Shown: positions 46,504 to 57,466 of the stretch, one piece after another
How positions within the stretch are numbered: position 1 is the first letter of the stretch
Layout of the letters: the number at the start of each line of letters is the position of its first letter
Source of the DNA: Paratinospora sagittata
Taxonomy: Eukaryota; Streptophyta; Magnoliopsida; Ranunculales; Menispermaceae
Assembly: GCA_035771175.1 (NCBI GenBank)
Contig: CM069603.1
Coordinates: forward strand, 30,181,308-30,245,307
DNA length: 64,000 nucleotides
Direction of reading: 5' to 3'
Notes under the pieces: model-generated
Told to the model about the DNA's origin: nothing
The model's input: only the letters and a program-made list of their open reading frames with translations
Database searches by the model: none
Made by a program: the position numbers and the translations under genes

Positions 46504-47443
46504 TTATATATATATGTATATTATCAGGATCAGAAATAACAAAAAATTAACAAATAAAAAAAATAAAGAAGATGATCACGATGAATTTGAAGACCATTAC
46601 ATTACACATGGATGCATCTCACACATACATCATTATTATAATGATCAGATATCTGGGTATACATATGCATATATAGCAGTTACTTTAGGAAGGAAGAAAG
46701 AAAGGTAAAATAAAATGTGATGTGTTTATAGATTCAGGTTTTTCTCCACTACATCTACATGCAATTGACTTTATCAACATATGTACAACACCTGTCACCT
46801 CCTCCCCCCAACTTTCAAAATTTCTTTAATTCGGCCGGCCTCTTTCCTTGACTTTGGACTTGAGTATTTTTTTTTTTCCATACTAAATAGGCTAATATGA
46901 AAGGTTTTTATTTTTTATTTTTTATAATACTTTAATAAATAGTTAATATAACTAAAGATTCTTTCTTAATGGAAAATTCTAAGTCAATCATTTATAAAAA
47001 AGAAAATTATTTACACAAAAGTCAAAGTTGAAAGAGGAAAAAAATAAAAAATAAAAATAAAAATAAATTCAGCTTACTTATCACTAAAACTAATTCAAAG
47101 AACAAATGAGAAACTATAAATATAAGATAGAACGAGGGGATAACAATCAGGAAAATAAGATAAAGATTCCAAAATAATTAAGATAGTTATATGCATACAT
47201 GATGGTGATTGCTTTAATTTCTTGTAACATACAATTCTATGTGATGCTAATTGAGTGGAAACTGTTCAAAAGCAAAGAGAAAAGAATTTTAAGAATAAAT
47301 GGAAATTGAGATTAAAGTAGGAGCATTTAAAAACAACCGATGGGGAAATTAAAGATGTGATTTAGAGCTTAAAGAATAAAAGTCTTGTCCTTTATATAAT
47401 ATAGTGCTAACTTTTATTTATTTTTTTCAGGAAATGGAGTTGC
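46504..47443. other. AT-rich intergenic DNA
   Basis: No gene or named repeat recognised. It contains many short A/T runs and AATAAAA-type strings (about 47040-47065). Confidence 0.5.
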
Positions 47444-47739
47444 TATTGCTCAGTTTTGTCAAAAAAAGAGGTTGCTCTGTTTTTTGTCAAATAAAGCTGC
47501 AGCTTACAGCTTTGTTTGAATTTTGTTGAAAGGTACTGCAACTTTGTTTGAAAACAAAGCTGCAGCTTTATTTGAATTTGGCTCATTTCACACTGTTGTA
47601 AATTGCTATAAATATAGCTCATTTACAACTGCAAAATCATCCCTGTGAATACAATTGTTGCCTCCCGTGGACGTAAGTAATTTGCTGAACCACGTTAAAT
47701 ATTATTGTCGTATTTTTTCTTTCATGCTTTCGCATAACA
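47444..47739 (+). mobile_element. Copia solo LTR
   Basis: The unit runs from TATTGCTCAG to CGCATAACA and is flanked by GTTGC on both sides (47439-47443 and 47740-47744), so it is a 296-bp solo LTR. The first dinucleotide is TA instead of TG. Near its end it has CCTCCCGTGGACGTAAG...CTGAACCACGT (47661-47695), the same U5-type motif as in the copia LTRs at 17825 and 23223. Confidence 0.7.
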
Positions 47740-47744
47740 GTTGC

Positions 47745-48159
47745 TTCATTGAAACACAAGAAACAAGGCATCTAGGCATACAATGCGACCATGTCCTTGA
47801 CGATCTAAACGCCAAAGCACATTCTCACAACGGATGTCGTCTCGACTCTTGTATGATGTTTTAACTTGTGTATTATAATCAGAAATGCTTTCCAACTCGG
47901 GAAATTGCACATCAATATATTTAGGCATGAGTCCCTTAAATCAACAACCAGCCATACATTAAGTATCAATACATAAAAGAGTTTTTAATATATATTTCTT
48001 CAAACTCTAATACATGCAAGAGGACAAGATTCGAATCAAGCAACTAGCTAGCTACTGCCCACTACAACAAAGTTCAACGTCACCATCTTGGTTTGTTATT
48101 CTTGAATAATTAATCAAACTGCTCTAAGATTGTTATTTTTACAATGACCTTTTATCAAA
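47745..48159. other. Spacer with an unrecognised minus-strand open frame
   Basis: A 60-codon minus-strand frame (47746-47928) starts MPKYIDVQFPELESISDYN and stays open to its stop. I do not recognise it. It could be an exon fragment or chance. The rest is AT-rich with nothing I can name. Confidence 0.25.
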
Positions 48160-50475
48160 AAATGATTTGATGAGTAATGGAAGATTTCTTCCATAATGGG
48201 GTAGTCAATAATAGAACCAATGAAACTTATATTTGCTTGATTCTTAAAAAGCTCAATTCGTGGAGAGTTTAAGGTTACAAACCTATTAGCTTGGTAACTA
48301 ATTTGTATAAGATTATCTCGAAGGTGTTGTCAATCAGACTACGAACAGTGCTTCATAAAACAATTGCACAAACCCAATTCACTTTTATCGATGGCAAACA
48401 AATTCTGGATGCTTTCCTTATTGCAAATGAGGTGGTGGAAGAGTATCGAAGAAGAAGGAAACCATGGATTGTTAGTTGGGATTTTCTTGAATAATCTTGA
48501 AGCAAAAAGGATTGGAGGATTGGTGGAGAATGTTGATAAATGGATGTATGAGGTTGGCTAATTATTCATTTATTGTGAATGGTAGACCACTTGGCAAGTT
48601 CTCTGGGCAAAGAGGATTACGACGGGGGCAATCCTTTATCGCCTTTCCTTTTTACTATGATAGCTGATGTCTTGAGTAGATTGACGGATAGAGCATGTGA
48701 AATGTTGGTTACTAGAGGATTCATTGTGGGAAAAGTTAAGGTTGAGATTTCGCATTTGCAGTATGCCAATGATTCTTTATTTTTGCTTCAGGGAAATGAA
48801 GCCAGTGCTTTGGGAGCTCTCAAAGTTCTGGAATGCTTTTGCAGTATGTCGGGTTTAAAAGCCAACAAGACCAAAAGCTAGTTGGCCGGTATTAATGTGG
48901 ATGGGAGCATATTAGAGTCTCAAGCGAGCAAGATTGGCCGCTCGATCGGTTCGTGGCCAATGAATTACCTTGGTTTGCCTTTAGGGGGTAACCTGACTGC
49001 TCATAATTTTTGGAATCCAGTGATGACAAAGATTTCTAAGAGATTGGATGGTTGGAAGAAATGTTTTTTATCTAAAGGCGGTAGGTTACCCCTAATTTGA
49101 TTTGTACTTTCGGCTTTGCCTACCTTCTTTTTATCCCTTTTTAAGATTCCCGCTAGTGCTACAAAAATCATTGAGAAAGTTTTTCGCTCTTTCTTGTGGA
49201 AAGGTGTGGATGAACAAAGTAAATGTCATTTGGTTAATTGGAAGGTGGTTCCGAAACTTGTGCGAAAATGAGGTTTGGGGATTGGTAATTTGGTAAAGAA
49301 GAACGAGGCTCTTGCCTCAAAATGGCTATGGCGGTTTTATCAGGAACGCAATTCTATATGGCCTCGAGTTATCAGATGCATCCATGGTTCTTCTTGCTCA
49401 GGATGGGACGTTGGAACTCCTTCTTCCACTACCCTTAGAAACCCATGGAAATTTCCTCTCTTTTTCCTTTCTTTTCTCCTTATCTTTCGTGATCCTTAGG
49501 CAATGGAATGTCGTTTCGTTTTTGGGAAGATATTTGGTGTGAGGATTCCACTATAGTGTCTCATTTCCCATGTTTATTTTAGTCATCTAACAATAAACCA
49601 GTTGCATTTTTTGTTAACAAGTTGGTTGATTGTTCCTCTCCCTACTGGCATTTCCATTTTTCTCGGCCACCCTCATCTAGGGCGTTATCACAATTAAATG
49701 ATCTTATCGCTCTGCTGGATAATTAATATGAGATTGTTTCAAGGGGAGGACTGCATTAGATGGTCTCTAACCTCCTCTAGTAGTTACACATGTAGCTCAT
49801 TTTCTGATGTGTTGCCTGATTGCCCTCCTTCTAATGTTTCTCCTTTTGTTCCAACATTTTGGGCTGCACATGTTCCTTTCAAACTTAATTATTTTGGGTG
49901 ATCTCTTTTGCATAGGAAAGTAAACACTGCAGATGTTATGTAAAAACGATTTCCTTACAAATTTTTATCTCCTCATGTTTGCTTGTTATGTATGAAAGAA
50001 GGTTAATTATAATGTGCCAACCATTTATTTGCCCATTGGGAATGAATTCGCTTTCTATGACAAAGATGGAGTCAAGTGTGCGGTGATTCTTTCATTTCTC
50101 CCTTTTCCTTTGAGGAGTGTATCTCAGGCTATCACTTCCTAAATCATGCTAGGAAACAGATGGAGATTGGGCGTATTATGTCCTTTGCTACATTATAAGT
50201 GGTGTTGTTAGAAAGAAACATGAGAACGTTTCAAAATGTAATGAAAGATTTGATGGTTGGGCTCTATGGGATGAGGTGTGGTTACTTGCGGCATGTTGGG
50301 CAGCCTCTTCGAAGTTTTTTAGTGGTTTTTTGCTTTCAGAGTGGTATCGAAATTGACATTCTTGTATGTTGTAGCGTCTAGGTGTGTTGCTTTGGTGAGC
50401 TCTAAATTGCTCCCTTTCGACTGCAAATGTTTCAAATTTTAATATACGTATTGTTTCTTCTCAAAAAAAAAAAAA
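48160..50475 (+). mobile_element. LINE C, 5'-truncated L1-type retrotransposon
   Basis: Plus-strand frames give the reverse transcriptase: NGVVNNRTNETYICLI (about 48195), ISLVTNLYKIISKVLSIRLR and DAFLIANEVVEEYRR (to 48470). After a deletion come NPLSPFLFTMIADVLSRL (about 48630) and ISHLQYANDSLFLLQ (about 48748-48790), then SIGSWPMNYLGLPLGGN, LDGWKKCFLSKGGRLPLI and the zinc-finger tail with FWAAHVPFKLNYFG and VVLLERNMRTF (to about 50240). It ends in poly(A) at 50463-50475. Endonuclease and ORF1 are absent. A TAG splits the frame at 48879 and frameshifts follow. The catalytic motif reads YAND instead of FADD, so the copy is dead on several counts. Confidence 0.88.
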
Positions 50476-50574
50476 TTATATATTTTTTCTTTAAAAAAAA
50501 TATTATCACAATATCATTGAGAGCATTGCCAATGCATTAATTACCCACAATTAATTAAAAACAACACTAAGATG
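50476..50574. other. Short AT-rich spacer between LINE C and LINE B
   Basis: Separates the poly(A) end of LINE C (plus) from the poly(A) end of LINE B (minus). The two LINEs thus meet tail to tail. No target duplication was identified. Confidence 0.6.
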
Positions 50575-53426
50575 TTTTTTTTTAGGAGAGACAAAACATA
50601 TATATTAATAATCAAATAACACAAACAACAAAAGAGCACTAGAGGTGTGACATACAAACAAGAAAACAACCACAGACCAAGTAAATCACATGAGACCACT
50701 CACATCAAGCAACTACCCCAGTTCCTAGCCCAATCATTAATTGAATACTCTCCATTAACCTTGAACGCTACAACCCACGAGCTTGCCATTGAAATAATAT
50801 CATCCCATAGATTATTAATAGGTCTAGCTTGAATCTCGAGGACACATTGATTACGTTCTAACCAAACCATCCAAAGTGTTGCTAGAGTGGCCACTTTCAT
50901 CACCTTCATTCCGTCCTTAGAGAACCCATGACAATTACCCAAGGATAGGTACTCATCACAAGAGGTCGGAGCTGAAAACCTATCCCCCAATCTCTGTTGC
51001 TACTCCCCCCATAAACTAGCCGAATAGGAACACCGAATAAAAAGGTGTTTAGTTGTTTTTTCATCTTGTAGGCATAAAGGGCAACAATGAGGAAGTAAAT
51101 AAAAATGAGGCATTCTTTTTTGGAGAATATCACCCGTGTTAAACTTCTTATGAGTCAGAATCCACCCAAAAACTTTAACCTTGGATGGAACATAAGCTTT
51201 CCACACATTGGCAACCAAAGAAGAGGAAGGAATAGAGACATCATCAGTAAGAAATTGAAAAAAAGAGCTACAGTAAAAAGTGCCAGAAGGATGAAGAGGC
51301 CAAGCAAACCTATCTGGACCAAAGGAAACGCGAACAAGGTTCAACAAGGGTTACAAATAATTAAGCTCAGATTGTTGACCGACTGTGAGAGTACTAGGAA
51401 GCAAAAATGTTCTATTGGATAGGGATAATGGAGTCATTGGAATAAATGAAATGGGCAATAGGTCATAATGAGAATGGTGAGATACGGAAAGGTCTCGGGA
51501 ATTGCTCGGCTAATGGGACATTGCCAAGCCACCGATTTTCCCAGAAACGGAAAGAAAGACCATTGGCCCACTTTAGGGCACAGATGAGGGAACATAACAG
51601 GAAAGAGATACATGATAAACTTCCAAGGACTCCTAAAGGTTGCTTTAATGGTAGGAACAATAAATTTACCAAACTCAATAATCCCATACTTACTTTCGAT
51701 GACCTGAGCTCAAAGAGACTGTTGCTCATTGATGAACCGCTAAATCCATTTTGCACATAGCGCCTTCTTTCTTGATATGTTGTCACCAATTCCCAGACCA
51801 CCTTTGTTTTTGGGTCGCTGAACAATCTTCCACTTAACCAGATGACAACTATTGTTGTTGTCAACTCCTTTACAGAAAAATCCTTTAAGTCTTTTCTCAA
51901 TATCTGTTGCCACACTACCAGGAATTTTGAAGATTGATAAATAGTAAGTAGGGACAGCGTGCAAAACTGAGCTCAACAAGACAAGCCTACCTCCCCTCGA
52001 AAGAAAACCTCTTTTCCATCCATCCATCCTCCTTGAAATTTTGGACACAATTGGTTCCCAAAATGAGTTACTAAAGAGATGATTGCCCCCTAGAGGCATT
52101 CCTAGATACTTCATTGGCCAAGATCCAATAGAGCATCCAACTTTTGCCGCACACCGAACCAACAATTTACCCTCAACATTGATACCTGCCATTTGACTCT
52201 TAGACATATTAACTTTCAGACTAGACATCTCACTAAAACATTGTAGCAAGCAAAAAACATTCTCAACATTGGCTTCGGATCCTTCAAGCAAAAATAAAGT
52301 GTCATTTGCAAACTAAAGATGGGAAACCTCAACACCTTTTTTACCCATGACAAACCCTTTGACAATCAAAAACATACACGCTTGATTCATCAATCTGCTG
52401 AGAACATCACCAACTAGAGTGAAAAGGAATGGAGACATCGGGGGTCACCTTGCCTTAATCCTCTATAAGCATTGAATTTTCTGGTAGATTTACTATTGAT
52501 GATAACTGAATATGTAACATTCTTTAGACAACCATAAATCCACATACGCCATCTATCACCAAAATTTTTTTTTTCCATCACAAAGTCTAGAAAATTCCAG
52601 TCTACTGAATCATATGCCTTAGCGAAATCAGCTTTGAACATAATCCCTTTCATCTTCTTAGCACGATACTCCTCCACAACTTCATTAGCAATTAAGATAG
52701 CATCAAGAATTTGCCTATTATGCACAAAAGAAAATTGGGCATCCCCGACTGTCTTATGAAGAATTGCCCGAAGCCTGAGAGAAAGCGCCTTAGAGATAAT
52801 CTTGTAGAGACTTGTGGCCAGGCTGGTCAACCTATAATCATTAGGGAACCACGAGTCTTTTTTTTTTTGGAATAAGGCAGATGAATGTCTCATTAGTCTT
52901 GATGTTAATCACCCCATTGTTGTGGAATTCATGCACAACTCTCATGATATCATACTTTAGAATATCCCACGCCTCATGATAAAAAGCTGTAGTGAAGCCA
53001 TTTGGACCTGGAGCTTTGTGGCCATTATAACTCAATATAACATGATGGACTTCATCCTCATCAAATGGCCTCTCAAGCCAATTTCTATCACACTCGTCAA
53101 TAGGGCTCCAATCAATCATGTCAACTTCCCAGAAACAATTTCTTGTCTCTAAGTAGACCATTGAAAAGTAATGAATAAACTCCTCCACAATACTTTGCTC
53201 ATGCTCCACCACAGTCCCATCAGCTCGTTCTGCCTTGGAGATAAAATTTCTATTTTTTATGTTACTAAGAGTTCTGTGAAAGAAACCAGTGTTGACATCA
53301 CCCTTTTTAATCCAATCCAGTCTAGCCCTTTGTCTCATCATCCTATCCTCTTTAACACTAACATCAACCAACTCAAGTTTTGCCATTTTCCTCAACTCAA
53401 AGTTATCAGCAGACAATTCATTATTA
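50575..53426 (-). mobile_element. LINE B, L1-type retrotransposon lacking its 5' half
   Basis: Minus strand. From the 5' side: KEDRMMRQRARLDWIKKGDV and APGPNGFTTAFYHEAW (52990-53350), then ETFICLIPKKK, SLYKIISKALSLRLRAILHK, FKADFAKAYDSVDWNF and YRGLRQGDP (52440-52800). The active-site region follows as EVSHL-stop-FANDTLFLLEG (about 52265-52325), then SIGSWPMKYLGMPLGGN and the zinc-finger tail with YVPSKVKVFGWIL, HLFIRCSYSASLWG, WMVWLERNQCV and WARNWGSCLM (stop near 50700). The poly(A) tail reads as T's at 50575-50583. Stops and frameshifts are scattered, and the first catalytic Asp is Asn. It begins exactly where LINE A ends, so LINE A may have inserted into it. Confidence 0.88.
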
Positions 53427-53544
53427 TTTTTTTTTTTTGAAGAGAAACAAAAGTTTTATTGATGAAAGCATAATATATCAGTAAACAATAATTATTGGAA
53501 GCACCCATTGTGCTTCACCCCATTTGCCATGGAACACGACTCTT

Positions 53545-56500
53545 TTACATTAAACACTCACTCCAGTTAAATAACCATCTTGCAATTGACATTCCTTTGC
53601 CCCAAGGAGATGCATAAACCCAAGTACTAGCCATTAACTTAATACTATCCCAAACCAAGTTGCAATCCCTATGTTTATTATTGAACATTCTATCATTTCT
53701 CTCTAACCATAACGACCACAAAGTAGCATGGAACACAAATAGACCCGTTTCGTGATCCTTTCTAGAGAGATTGGGGATGTGAGAAAGCGAGATTCCCTCA
53801 TTTATGTCATTAGGGACCCTATAGCGCCCTCTTGAAAAGGATAGCCATCTACTCCATATTCTTTTTGAAAACTGGCACGTGAAAATAGATGCGATGCACT
53901 CTCACCATCCTGTAAGTAAAATAGGCAAAAATGTGGGGATATGCACCACGTGGGCTCTCGTCTTTGCAACATATCACTTGTATTAATGCACCTGTGGGCA
54001 AGTAGCCATCCAAAAAACCTCACTTTGGATTGGACATTGATTTTCCATATGACTTGGGATAATGGGAAACGTTGATAGGACGACGAGTCACAAAGGGATT
54101 CAAAAAAGGATTTGGTGGTGAAGGATCCGTTAGAAGAGGGGGTCCAAATCAAACTGTCTGGGAGATGAGATAAACTAACTGTGGCTACAAGGGCCAAAAG
54201 ATCGGAGATCTCGCTAAGTTCTCTACAAGTTAGGCCTCTAGAGAAGTGGAGATTCCAAGATGGGGGGACGCATATAGGGGGTGTTGTGAGTAAAATGGCT
54301 AATTGATTTGGTTTTAGCATTTGATAGGCGGTATAGATGTGGGTACAATTCAACCATTTGGGATTGCCCAGCCCACTATCTTCTCAGAAACAAAATGAAT
54401 CTCTATTGCCAACATGATTCCTTGTGAGTTCAAGAAACTGAGGAGCCAACTAGGAAATGAACTTCTAAAGGAAACGATATGTCGTACTTCCACCTCTGCA
54501 TTCCCATCTTCTCAAATCCGAAAAAAAGCTACAACCATACTTACTACGAGTCAATTGAGCCCATACAGACTCTGGTTCCGAGAAATATCTCCAAAGCCAT
54601 TTTTCGCATAATGCCCTATTCCTCAACCGATTTTTTCCCAACCCAAGGCCGCCTTTCTCAATCGGCTTCTGAACTTCTTCCCACTTGATCAGAATGACAG
54701 AGTTAAAGCCATTTTTGCCATTCCACAAAAAAGGTTATGAATTTCCCCTCAATATTCTCAGTCACCCCAACCGAGACCCTGAATATAAACAAATAATAAG
54801 AAGGCAATGCCGCCAATACAATCCGTATAAGTGTCACCCTACCCCCTTTTGACAAGAAGGCTCTCTTCCATCCATCCAGTCTCTTGGCTATCTTCAAAAG
54901 AACTGGATCCCAAAATTACGTTGTATTGGGGTTACCCCCCATGGGCAGGCCTAGGTATGTCATTGGCCATGTACCAACTGAACACCCAACATTGTTAGCC
55001 AACCTTAGTAACAATTCTGCCTCCATGTTAATCCTAACCAGCTGACACTTTGCTACATTGGTCTGTAACCCTGGCGTTAAGCTGAAGCATCGAAGTAGTT
55101 GAATGACATTCAGAATATTGCTTTCCTCTCCTCTCAAGAACAACAATGTGTCATCTGTGAATTGAAGATGGGAAATCTGCACCCTATCTTTTTTAACAAT
55201 GAAACCTTTAACCAATGACCTTTGATTAGCTCTAGTAAATAGCCGCCCCAAACAATCTGCCACTAAGGTAAATAGGAATGGTGATAGAGGGTCGCCCTGT
55301 CTCAACCCTCTTTCAGCTGTGATTTTTCCCTTTGGCCTTCCATTGATCACCACTGAGTATGTAACTGAACTTACACAACCCATTATCCACTGAATCCATT
55401 TTTTCTCGAATCCTTTCTTGTGCAAGACGAACTTAACGAAGCTCCACTCCACTGAATCGTAGGCTTTGGCAAAATTTACCTTGAACATAGCCCCTTATCG
55501 TCAATGTGACCTATACTCTTCAACAATTTTGTTAGCTATAAGAACTGCATCTAAGATTTGCCTTCCCTGTACAAAGGTTGACTGTGTGCGCTCGGTAGTT
55601 GAGTGAAGAATTGATCTGAGCCTCATGGCAAGGGTTTTAGAAATGACCTTATACAAACTTGTTACCAGACTAATAGGGCGAAAATCCTTCACCTTCCAAG
55701 ACGCCTTCTTCTTGGGGATCAAACAGATGTAGGTTTCATTGGTTTGGATATTTACTATCCCAGATCTAAAAAAGTCTTGAAAAACTTTCATCATATCATC
55801 TTTAACAAACTCCCGTGAATTTTGAAAGAAAGCCATAGAGAACCCGTTCGGTCTCGGTGTTTTGTTCCCATTACAACTGAAGACTGCTTCCCTCACCTCT
55901 GACTCCTCAAAAGGTCTTTCTAACATGGATTGATCATTATTGCTGATAACATTCCATTCAAGGCCGTCAATCCCCCATCCACAATCCGCATGAGTAGAGA
56001 ACACCTTTGTAAAATGGTTCAAAATCTCCTCCACTATCCCATTCTCCGTTTCAATAATGTTGCCATCATCATTCTTAATCTTGGCGATGAAGTTCTTGTT
56101 TCGCTTATGACTGAGGATGCTAAGAAATAATTTGGAGTTAATGTCACCTTCCTTCAACCACTGAATCTTCGCCCTCTGAAACGCCAATCTATCTTCTTTC
56201 AAACATAACTCTGCTAGCTCTACTTTGTAAATCTTTCTAAATGCATCTGAGTTAGGTGACCATCTACCTCCTCAAAACTATCCAAACCCGAGATTATATC
56301 TTCAATTTTTTTCTTTTTCTAAGCACTAGAGCCAAAAACCTCCCTATCCCATGATTTAATCAACTCCTTCATCTGTTTCAGTTTTACCATAAATTTGTGA
56401 CCCTCCCAACCATGGGCATCTAAGGATTGCCACCACGCCTTAGAAATTGTTGGAAAGTCCCTATGGTTAAGCCAATCATTCTTAAATCGAAACGGTGATG

Positions 56501-57208
56501 GGCCCCACCGCACCATTCTTGTATCAAGAAGGATTGGTCTGTGGTCAGAAGTAGGCCTAGCCAGCGCCTCCAACTTATGGTAGGGGAACAACCTTTCCCA
56601 TCTGGTCGTAATGAGGAATCTGTCTAGCCGACAACATATTGGAAACTCCCTCATATTAGACCATGTAAACTTTGCATTACTTATCGGGGGGTCATTCAGT
56701 TCTAGCTCGTTGATTAAAAGATTGAACTCCTGCGTGATGCGGGTTAACCGTGAGCTGTTGAGATTCTCATTTAAGGATTTTGTGGTATTGAAATCCCTGC
56801 CACACACCATATTTCCCCACATACCACGGACAAACCAGCCTCATTCGAAAAGAATTGTCAATCCATCGGAGTAGACAGACCATACACCCCAGTAAGCCAC
56901 CATTGTTCATCTTCAGATTGCTTGATAAGAATGGAGATTGAGTACGTTCCAATCATGGAGGAAATAACATTCATTGGTCTAGAATCCCATGCCACCAGGA
57001 TACCACCCGAGGATCCCGCGGAAGGCAACATCGACCACCCTTTAAATCTTGATCCCCATAGCTGGCCGAGCAGTCGCCTCCCCAAAAACTATTTTTTAGT
57101 TTCCTGAATAAGGATAATATCTGGATTGGCTTTGCATATTGTTCTTCGAATCAAACTTTTTTTCTGACTTGACCCACAACCCCGAATATTCCAGGTTAAG
57201 ATCTTCAT
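53545..57208 (-). pseudogene. LINE A ORF2: AP endonuclease, reverse transcriptase, zinc-finger tail
   Basis: The start is MKILTWNIRGCG at 57208, the classic N-terminus of plant LINE endonucleases. IQETKK follows with the metal-binding Glu, then a TAG. VCGRDFN (about 56795; a Gly is usual where Arg stands) and TSDHRPILLD (about 56535) complete the endonuclease marks. Reverse transcriptase (56202-54916) has NETYICLIPKKK, FRPISLVTSLYKVISK, NFAKAYDSVEW, RGLRQGDPLSPFLF and the catalytic ISHLQFTDDTLLFL; FTDD keeps both Asp of FADD. SVGTWPMTYLGLPMGG follows. The tail (54353-53545) has SFTTKSFFESL, SKVRFFGWLLAHRCIN and LWSLWLERNDRMF before the stop. Frames shift near 57120, 56860, 56300, 55500, 54900, 54720 and 54350. 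Family role: the endonuclease nicks target DNA and the reverse transcriptase primes from it. Confidence 0.88.
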
Positions 57209-57466
57209 TTGTGACCAATCTTCCCCAGACTATCGGCCACCTCCATAGGTAGGAAGCCACTGTTCAACGACCTTTTAAAATTTCTGATTCCCTCAAAGAC
57301 TTTGTTCCTCTGAATCCTACATACTTCCAGGTCAAATTCTCATGTAATCAGCAAGAGCCTCCTAAGAGAAAACTTCCCCTAGCGGTTGTCTGACCCGGGC
57401 GGCTGCACCTAAACACCCCTGGCTCACAGTCACCTTTCCTTTCACAGACACACAAGTTGGAAGTTT

